Assembly: GCA_950295325.1 (NCBI GenBank)
Contig: OX485804.1
Location: 1,364,001-1,428,000 of the forward strand
Reading direction: 5' to 3'
DNA: 64,000 nucleotides
Source of the DNA: Polytrichum commune
Lineage: Eukaryota > Streptophyta > Polytrichopsida > Polytrichales > Polytrichaceae
Positions 57,254-64,000 of this stretch are shown in pieces (position 1 is the first letter of the stretch; each line of letters starts with the position of its first letter). The translations under genes were made by a program, and so were the position numbers. Below the pieces are notes generated by a model that was not told the origin of the DNA, made no database searches, and saw only the letters and a program-made list of their open reading frames with translations.

Positions 57254-58495
57254 GGCTCCAACAGTCCGGCAACAAGATGACTTGTTTATATGAAGCTACA
57301 GTGGACGACATGATCCGTGCCTTCATGCAAATTGCAAATTACCGGACATGGTTGAAAGGGGGGTCTGATGGTAAAGGTCCTGATTCGGCATCCTTGAAAC
57401 TCAAAGCGGCTGTAAGGTGTGGAGATCCAAAAATGTTGACCGATGCCATGAAGTCTTATCCAGGGGCAGAAGACGTCAACACTAGAGATTGTGCATTGGA
57501 AGGGTCAGAGCTCTTTGGTTCCACCAAACGCAAACTCAACCTACCACCGGGTGCTGATTGTGACTCTCATCGACCCGACAAAGTGAACTATTCCATTCCC
57601 CGTCCGAACACCCAAGCAACTCGTCAACGCATAGAGGAATCGTTAAGTTCTGCAATTCATGGTGTGGCTCATACTACATCCGTGTTAGAGACTGATTGTC
57701 TTGCTTCCAACTGGCACATTGCAAGATTACCACCCAACTCAGCCAAACGATGTTGGGCACTGCAGGCCATCACAGGGACTATGTGCAATGCCAAAGTCGG
57801 GACTGGGAAACATGGCACACCTGCTCCAACATACAAAGGGCTCAGGAAGGAATTTCGCTCTCCCAACAATGTGGAGTATGAATTTTGGTTTTGCCCTGAC
57901 GACATCAAACGTTGTGTGAGTGGCAGTAAGAAGAAATATGTGTTGGACTGGCCTATAGTACCTAACACGTGGCCGGTGAAGATAGGTACCAATCTATCGC
58001 GAGAGGAGGTTTTGGCACTTGAAGATGCTGGATTTCAACTACAGCAGAGGGAGGCATTGTCCCCTCGTCGTAGGCTTTCAACAATCGCAACTCTCCCCAT
58101 CCCTCGCTCGCATTTTTCTATGCCACCAAACCCGGACGCCCACCCTACATTCAGGTTTGGGAAGACAGTGCGTCGTAATCCAACAGCACCGCTAGCGGAT
58201 CACAAAAACAAATGGGAGAGCGCCGGACTCATGGAGGGTTACTTTGTGGTTGGGGTCACTGCCATTCCATATCCGGGCTTTGGAGTGATAATCAACATTG
58301 TCTCCAAGCAGGATATCACCTATCATGTCACAATTGGCGACATCCCGCATTGCACATGCCCGGATTTCACGAAAATGTCCTCTCATGCATTGGGAAAGAA
58401 AGGAAAATGGGTATATTGTAAACATCTTTATTATGTGTTTAGATTTTTGTGCAAGGTGGATTACGAGAGTGACAAGTTCATTCATGCACCTACAT

Positions 58496-58700
58496 ATACC
58501 TATAACGAGGTCATGCGACTACTTGAACTTGCTGGTATCGTAGAGTGTGAGTAGTATTGCAAATGGTCTATTAAGTACCATATATTTGAATGTCAAAATA
58601 TGACATGTTTTGGTTTGGATTTTTATAATAAAAATCAGCAATGGGCTGGAAGTATTTCAAATGATTCAGTACGACCCAACCGTGAGCGGTTTGATTGATT
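58496..58700 (+). repeat. 3' end of the transposase gene, duplicated downstream
   Basis: The last codons and 3' flank (from GCACCTACATATACCTATAA through TTTTGGTTTGGAT and AATAAAAATCAGCAATG) recur at 59041-59227. The copy still encodes YNEVMHLLELAGVVECE and a stop. Confidence 0.85.
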
Positions 58701-58739
58701 GACATGGATAAATAATAACAAGTTTCTAAAAATAAAAAA

Positions 58740-58935
58740 TAATTGAGAAGATTCTACGTACATCCGCGTAGTAACGTCTTCTTGGTATCCGCCTATAGAT
58801 TATTCCTACTTTATCACTAGCTCAATTTGGGATAGCACCAGTCAATATAACCAACCGGATTCGAACCCGGGTTGATACAGACCTAATACCAATCTCTTAC
58901 ACAACTCGCATCCACAGGCGGATGTCTCAAAACCT
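58740..58935 (-). mobile_element. Possible tRNA-derived SINE
   Basis: On the reverse strand GGGTTCGAATCCGG (B-box GGTTCGAATCC at 58868-58858) lies about 40 bp after GATGCGAGTTGTGTAAGAG, a loose A-box. The strand ends towards an A/T-rich tail (58718-58745). It lies between the two copies of the transposase 3' end. No clear target duplication, and tRNA pairing is incomplete, so it is not a tRNA gene. Confidence 0.4.
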
Positions 58936-59040
58936 AGTAGTTACCTACATATTGACTATTTCTAATATCTAATTTCCTTTCATTTGTAGATTCTGGGCCT
59001 TAATTCAACCCGTGAGCAGTTTGAGTGGCTCACAATTATG

Positions 59041-59227
59041 GCACCTACATGTACGTATAATGAGGTTATGCACCTACTTGAACTTGCTGGTGTTGTGGAA
59101 TGTGAGTAGTTGTGCAAGTGTTGGTTGTAACTACATGTATAAGGATGTCAATAAATGACATGTATTGGTTTGGATTATTATAATAAAAATCAACAATGAA
59201 TTGAAAGTGTTTTAAATGATCCATGGA
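59041..59227 (+). repeat. Second copy of the transposase 3' end
   Basis: Duplicate of 58496-58700 about 545 bp downstream. It is preceded by CGTGAGCAGTTTGAGTGG, similar to the CGTGAGCGGTTTGATTG that follows copy 1, which implies a tandem duplication later split by the SINE-like insert. Confidence 0.8.
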
Positions 59228-59357
59228 AATAGGGCCCTTTCACTTGTGCTTCATTTAAAATATTGGCAATTTACAATTGAAAATATGCAATTAATTTGTC
59301 AAAATTTTGGTTGTGTACCCTAAACCCGTGTGTCTTTACTAAGTTTGGAATCATTGC

Positions 59358-59439
59358 TCATATGTTACTGCTCATTGCTCATGTGTTACTGCTCACCGCT
59401 CACCGCTCACTGCTCATCGCTCATAAGATAGCTTCCCTC
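59358..59439. repeat. Right terminal inverted repeat
   Basis: Read outward: TGCTCAT, TGCTCAT, TGCTCAC, CGCTCAC, CGCTCAC, TGCTCAT, CGCTCATAAGATAGCTTCCC, TC. These are the reverse-complement heptamers of the left end. Confidence 0.85.
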
Positions 59440-59449
59440 GGTTAAATTA
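59440..59449. repeat. Right target-site duplication
   Basis: GGTTAAATTA, identical to 47614-47623. Confidence 0.85.
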
Positions 59450-60286
59450 GGTCAAATTATGAGGTAGTGCACCTATGAATCTCGACCAATGTCGAGGTGT
59501 GGGCAGTACCAATACAACCTTCAAGGTACTATCAACATTAACATGGTCGTAATAAGGTCTGGGTGGAAGGATAGCATAGACTAGAAGGGTTAGCTAACAA
59601 GGGTAATAGAGAGAATTCCAATTGAGTTCCTGACCTTCTTCAATTGCAATATTGCATGAACCCAAACTATGTAAGTAGATGTGTCATGGAGAGGTAGACC
59701 ATAAAAAATCCAAAGTCTTCGCGATTTTTAGTATAGATGTTGAGTAAACCAAAATCAATTATTGATGCTTATGTATCTACATGAGAATTTGATTTTTAAT
59801 GTAATTGTAGATTTCAAACATTGAATAAAATTGCTATGTCTATGTGGATTGCTCCTGCATATTTTCATGCTAACTAGTGTAGTAGCGTTACTTCATCGCA
59901 TTCGAGAGAGACTTTGTCATATTCAATGCCATCTTGGCACCATCGTACCATAAGTACCCACCTCACATCATGGTGGCGGCAAAGATGATCTCCCTCGATA
60001 ACGATGAAGAATATATTTGAAAATCTTTCACAAAGTCATGATGGACTACGTAAGTTTGCTATTTGTTTGATGAAGTCATTCAACATGTTATTTTCCAAAT
60101 AATGAGGGCTAATAAGATTCTACAGTTGTCCTCTCGCTTAACAAGGGTGACGGTATACCGCCAACATCGTGTGGCAATTCTTTGCCAAAAGAGGGAACCT
60201 CAGCCCGCGAAAATCATTTTCTATGATGCAATGCCTTTTCAATCAACATTTGTGCAAGACACTTAAAACGGATTAGTTGCATCTAG
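59450..60286. other. Flank of the large element; no clear gene
   Basis: Short frames only. 60063-60266 gives RANKILQLSSRLTRVTVYRQ and IIFYDAMPFQSTFVQD in one frame. This directly precedes the LINE remnant and might be part of it, but I do not recognise it. Confidence 0.35.
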
Positions 60287-60582
60287 TTCTTCTTGAGGAG
60301 TGATCTTCCGTGGATTATATAGCGCCAACGGAATGATCTTTTGTTTAGTAATCAACAATGGCCCATTGAGAAAACATGTCAAGTCTTTTGGGATGCCCTG
60401 CAGGAGTATAATAGGATTGAGTGGAAATGGACTCTCTTGGATTTGGAATAGGCCCCAGACGTGGCCTATCATGATGTTCTTAACGAATTCGATGCAACTT
60501 GGGGGGTCAAAAGTCTAGGACTTACTAGAGTAACTTAGTAGTCACATGGATGGTTAGGCCCCAAATGGGTATTATTTCTTGA
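60287..60582 (+). pseudogene. LINE ORF2 C-terminal fragment
   Basis: Frame reads LRSDLPWII, stop, RQRNDLLFSNQQWPIEK, CQVFWDALQEYNRIEWKWTL, LDLE, stop, APDVAYHDVLNEFDATWGVK, then after a frame change LVVTWMVRPQMGIIS and a stop at 60580-60582. The W-x-RQRNDLLF and IEWKWTL patterns fit the zinc-knuckle/RNase-H-side end of plant non-LTR reverse transcriptases, and I associate this version with mosses from memory. The first stop (TAG 60320-60322) sits where Trp is expected. It is a dead 5'-truncated copy. Confidence 0.6.
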
Positions 60583-61299
60583 TTTCCCCTCGGTTTGCGT
60601 TGGTTCTCCCAAGGTGGTTGTATTTTGGTTCCTTTCTTGCATTTGATTTTTCAATTTGTGTCCCCCCCAACAAAAATGAACTAACCTTTCTATAATTTAT
60701 TTCTTATGAAAATGAGAAATGTGTTGTCCCCTCGCAATTGCATAATTATCTCATTACATGCAAAGGCAATCACGAAGGTTGTGGTTGCAACCTCAACACT
60801 GTCACATCAAAGCAATTCGTCGTGTAAGATCATTGCATCCTGCCATTTGTAGATGTTGAGGTGGAGGAGCGTATTGAACATGTTAATAACAAAGTGGAGG
60901 AGGAGGGAATGGAAAACGATATGAGTAGTTATGGAGCTTCCTATATATGGTTCTATATTTAATGTGCTCATAAATTTTTGGACATTGAAATGAGCAATTT
61001 CTTGTTGTACTTCCATCTATCCCCAAAACCTTTAGTTTCTAAAAAATTTGCAATGCCTTTATCAATTCATTTCTAAAAAGTACATGAATTCTGGAAATAT
61101 AATCTAGAGCATGCTCAATACTTGGAATGTGCTTGCATTTCTTTTTTAAATAAATGTTGAAGTGATGTTGGATCTAATGACAATATTTTAATCATTTTAA
61201 AATTCTCATGCCAAGCTTGCCATTATTGATTTTAAAAGTAAAGTAAGGCATTCATTAGGTTGATTGCATATTATGTCAACTCAACACTCATATTATTAT
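60583..61299. other. Gene-free stretch
   Basis: It includes the 3' flank of the LINE fragment and AT-rich sequence; nothing else is supported. Confidence 0.4.
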
Positions 61300-61437
61300 A
61301 AACAAAGATGTCATTATTTATGCCAAAATACCACGGTTATGGGATACTAGTGGGTATATCTCCAAATATTTTGCCTCTCTCATCACTCACAAGTTACCAC
61401 TCATCACAAACTGCTCACATGCATGATAGCACTCCCC
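61300..61437. repeat. Relic terminus of a third large-element copy
   Basis: CCACGGTTATGGGATACTAG, then TATCTCCAAATATTTTGCC, ACTCACAAGTTACCACTCAT and finally GATAGCACTCCCC match the reverse complement of 47624-47760 (CCACGGTTATAGGATATTGG, CCTATTACCAAAATTTTCAT, ATAAGTTACCGCTCAT, GATAGCACTCCCC). Only this methyltransferase-side end is present; no partner terminus or coding remnant is visible nearby. Confidence 0.65.
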
Positions 61438-62869
61438 GAGAGACAAGTTTGCATGTAGCTGATGTACTTCTAGGATTTTTTACATGCGTTAGGCAAGGCG
61501 GAGGTGTGTGAATGCATTCCTCCCCGTTGTTTGGCAATGAAGATGATGAGGAATTGGACCTTCCAGCCATTGGTAGTGCAATTTCACCTACATATAACTA
61601 GATTGTGTGAAGCACACATTGATTTGTCACTTCATCATGATACAAAGACCTAAATCATATAATAAAGACAATCTTGGTGGGTGAGGTACCTTAAAAGGTG
61701 TTGAGATAAATTACCATAAGTGGGTGGGGGAAGTGAATTGTGTGGGCAAGGTGGCATATTCTCTTTAAATGATCACATACCCCTTCCCAAATAAACCTAG
61801 GATGGTGGAATATATATTGAGCATATGCTAGCCCAATCTCATCATCATGCATAACATTTTTTTGGTGTCCTACAAATTGATGACAAGCCTTGCCATATTC
61901 CACCCAAATATAGGTGTTGCATTGAGAAGAGAGACCACAAGGCCCAACTACATTATACCTTTGGCCATACAATAAGTGGGTTATTATACTATTTTTAGCA
62001 CACAACTAGGTTTTAAGTAAGTCTAGACTTATGCTTGAATTTTGTTTATTTGATCTTGTGTGTACAATGTACATGTAGTTTCTATCGGCAGACTCCATGA
62101 TGAAAATCACATTAGTTAATCCTAGATGTGGAGTGCATCCCCAGGGTGGTAACTCTCCCTTTTAGAATTGTTGTTTCTAAATAACTTCTTATACTCAATC
62201 TAATGAATTGATGACTTGTTCAAGTTCACAATTTTCAAGATAAACACATTGCAGGAGGGCATTGAGAGGTATCCATTGATATGGTTTTTGTTTGAATTTG
62301 AGAAGGGCTACAAATTTCAAATCTCATGCTTAGAACTAGATAGAAGCATTTTTATTTCTCTAAAATGGGGGTTACCATGCAAACCCCCTAGTTGTTGAAT
62401 TTCATTTCCAAGAAATTATAGTCTTAAAATTGCTTATAATGCAAAAATAGCTTTCAATATATGTTTCGTAGGAATGGTCTAGCAACTCCAAACCATGTTT
62501 TTAAAATAATGAACCTTGTGACTGGTACAAATTGTTGTCACCTCATGAGTGCATCTCTTGAGTCACCTTTTATTGAGAATGTGTTATTTGGAGTGCAACT
62601 TGATGTTTGAATACATAGTGTTGGGTATCTTCCATGAGTCACAAATTGCAATAGAAACTAAATTGGCTTTCCCCTATAGAGCCATTTAATGAACAAAATC
62701 TAATCAAAAGTGTGATCATTAATAATTATTGTTGGAGAAATCCAACCATAAATGGTTTGCAATGATCCTCAACTACTGGATGATTGTAGAGAGGTACCCA
62801 AAACTAAAAGGAGTGGTTGGCAGTTTGATGTGTCGGCCTTGAAATCTTCTCTTTAACTTGATGAAAATC
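61438..62869. other. Gene-free stretch
   Basis: Frames on both strands (for example 61691-62005 reverse) lack recognisable motifs. GTGGAGTGCATCCCCAGGG at about 62127-62145 resembles the right end of the MITE at 34733-35117 and may be a truncated relative. Confidence 0.4.
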
Positions 62870-63235
62870 TACATAAAATATGATATTTAGTGTCATATGG
62901 TCTATTATGTCACTGAGGTATCTTTACAGATGACACTTCTTATGAATAAGTGAACAAATATTCTCATGGGTGTTGGATGAGTTCATCCATTGGCCAGAAC
63001 CTTACCTTCTCTTGTCAACAACTTGTGATGCAATATTGTCATGGATGATGGAAATTGAGATGAAAATTCAATTGATAAGTGGCAGCAATTGCAACACTAG
63101 AAATCTATAATCTCCCCACAAGAAATGATAAATAATGTTGGGTTCAAATTTAGTGTTTGTGACACAATACCATGGTTTCCGAACAGTATTGAGAAAGAGT
63201 ATAAAAGTAGGTGACACTAAATATCATATTTAGTG
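62870..63235 (+). repeat. Dispersed repeat with palindromic TTTAGTGT ends, copy 2
   Basis: Colinear with 20525-20905: ATGAATAAGTGAACAAATAT, AGTTCATCCATTGGCC, TTACCTTCTCTTGTCA, GAAATCTATAATC, AATAATGTTGGGTT. It ends GACACTAAATATCATATTTA, GTGT, an inverted arrangement of ACACTAAATAT. Confidence 0.55.
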
Positions 63236-63301
63236 TAGATAGGTGGCCACGTGTTTCCTATATTCCATTTAAAGAAAAGAAAATTCCAATTGTAAATGTA
63301 C

Positions 63302-63440
63302 AGTCTAACCTCAATAATACGACACCTTGATTATACAACACATTTATGTCAATAAATTTTTCTAGTGTTAATTTACTCCAATAATATGACTACAATGCTC
63401 GTAATATGACTTTTTAAGGCCCGATTTGTCATCTAATAGA
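63302..63440. mobile_element. Possible pogo/Tigger-like terminus
   Basis: CAGTCTAACCTCAATAATAC followed by GACACCTTGATTATACAAC, preceded by TA, resembles the CAGT..AACCTC..ATA.CGAC ends of pogo-type elements (from memory). No matching right end was found, so it is truncated or coincidental. Confidence 0.2.
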
Positions 63441-64000
63441 GGTAATTAATGTGTGCATGTGGTGGGATTCACAGTGAGATTTGTCTTGGGATCAGTGAGT
63501 ACATGGTAAATCATCAATTGGTTAACTAAAATTAATTGTTTTAAACCTCGGTATCAAAACATACATTACACTTTTGAGTCTTTGGATTTGGATGGAGGTT
63601 GAAGGGTTTAGTGATTGTTGGATGTGCAAATTAGAATTATGAAGTTGTTGATTTGTCTACTTAATTTGAAATTTGTCCTCACACCTAATTCTCAAATATT
63701 TTAGATTAGAAATTTCACTCCTTGCCGACTTATACTCCTAGATTTGCCCATTTCACTCTTTCATTTCTTGGCTCTGGAGGTGATAGTAGTCTTGAGTGGC
63801 AGATGCTTTTCATTTTGGGTATAATTTCAACAATTTCAGTTTTGATGACCACATCTCCACACAAAACAATTTGCACACAATTTGGTAAGCATTGATCTCC
63901 TCCGCATTGATTATGGCACCATAAGATGTTGACAACAAGGATGAGACTATTTTATTTTATCATGCCCAACCAAACAAGACACAAGGAAAAGTTTGTGGGC
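63441..64000. other. Gene-free window end
   Basis: No supported feature to the window end. Confidence 0.35.

Larger units (their letters stand above)
54722..58554 (+). pseudogene. Mutator-like DDE transposase with SWIM zinc finger (broken)
   Basis: Exon 1 is 54722-56856, with a GTAAGTACAT donor; exon 2 is 57187-58554, in phase; about 1,170 residues. A Cys/His cluster (STCAGHLQCHNDYCDY) precedes the catalytic core, as zinc fingers do in MULE proteins. Candidate catalytic residues: Asp in IACCDMQSED, Asp in FKGFMADSAQANWNAVR, followed by ERTCLFHW (the C-x2-H of MULE cores), and Glu in MPTCNLAETVHNK. The C-terminus has the SWIM signature HCTCPDF...YCKHLYYVF. Breaks: TGA at 54992-54994 (probably from CGA), loss of one A in the A7 run 55330-55336, and TAG at 56752-56754 (Trp-Trp to Trp-stop). 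The gene starts at the far side of a divergent promoter and ends about 0.9 kb before the right terminus. Confidence 0.75.
47624..59439. mobile_element. 11.8-kb Mutator-like element with transposase and DNA methyltransferase-like genes
   Basis: It is bounded by a perfect 10-bp target duplication and inverted ends: GGGGAGTGCTATCTTATGAG on the left and GAGGGAAGCTATCTTATGAG on the reverse strand of the right, both continuing as GAGCGGT-type heptamers for 70-80 bp. Inside are two divergent genes: a DDE/SWIM transposase (54722-58554, rightward) and a methyltransferase-like protein (54199-47766, leftward), with palindromic arrays in the methyltransferase gene's first intron and in the transposase gene. 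The perfect target duplication implies fairly recent insertion, yet both genes are broken, so it may have been mobilised in trans or have decayed since. Related copies end at 2510 and 61437. A DNA methyltransferase-like partner gene in a Mutator-like element is, to my knowledge, not a standard arrangement. Confidence 0.85.

Noticed and set aside
58855-58915. A true tRNA gene on the reverse strand
   Set aside because: The B-box is good, but the acceptor stem cannot pair and the A-box is poor.
47624-59439. hAT or KDZ superfamily assignment for the large element
   Set aside because: The 10-bp duplication and the D...D...C-x2-H...E...SWIM layout fit Mutator-like elements better than the 8-bp duplications of hAT and Zisupton-type elements.

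Overview
The window looks like nuclear DNA of a land plant, probably a seed-free one such as a moss; I cannot name the species. The evidence is: two gene families with short GT-AG introns; many small inverted-repeat transposons of plant type (TTA target duplications, 10-bp Mutator-type duplications); a nuclear copy of plastid trnI-GAU sequence at about 25.4 kb; and a LINE fragment at about 60.4 kb that I associate, from memory, with mosses and other seed-free plants. Host genes are very sparse and most of the 64 kb is layered, decaying repeats.

Layout. 1-2510 is the terminal part of one large transposon, carrying a decayed DNA amino-methyltransferase-like gene and ending in GAGC-type heptamer repeats. 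4085-5919 holds an FCP1/HAD phosphatase-like exon and candidate downstream exons; this is the only plausible host-type protein gene. 5970-23300 is gene-poor, with one abundant dispersed repeat, a Tourist-type MITE, a recent 250-bp tandem duplication and other inverted-repeat elements. 23315-23924 is a compact element with 45-bp terminal inverted repeats packed with 13 units of a 42-bp palindromic satellite. 29450-30564 is a Harbinger-like element, and 34232-35344 is an element with a second MITE nested inside it. 38.09-41 kb has a TATA box, pyrimidine-rich microsatellites and two related microRNA-like hairpins, so it may be a non-coding transcription unit.

47624-59439 is the centrepiece: an 11.8-kb Mutator-like element with a 10-bp target duplication (GGTTAAATTA) and heptamer-rich terminal inverted repeats. 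It carries two divergent genes around a shared 0.5-kb promoter region. The rightward gene is a DDE transposase with a C-terminal SWIM zinc finger. The leftward eight-exon gene encodes a protein of about 1,180 residues ending in an N6/N4-type DNA methyltransferase-like domain. The 2.3-kb first intron of the methyltransferase gene is filled with two palindromic satellites of period 32 bp and 64 bp, and the 32-bp palindrome recurs within a duplicated exon of the transposase gene. Both genes now carry in-frame stops and single-base frameshifts, so this copy is probably dead. The second methyltransferase copy at 1-2114 and a third terminus at 61300-61437 show that it belongs to a family.

My inference is that the element brings its own DNA-modifying or DNA-binding protein together with arrays of cognate sites, comparable in logic to the anti-silencing VANDAL elements of Arabidopsis but with an unrelated protein. 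Gene models rest on reading frames, splice signals and comparison of the two internal copies; no database search was run.
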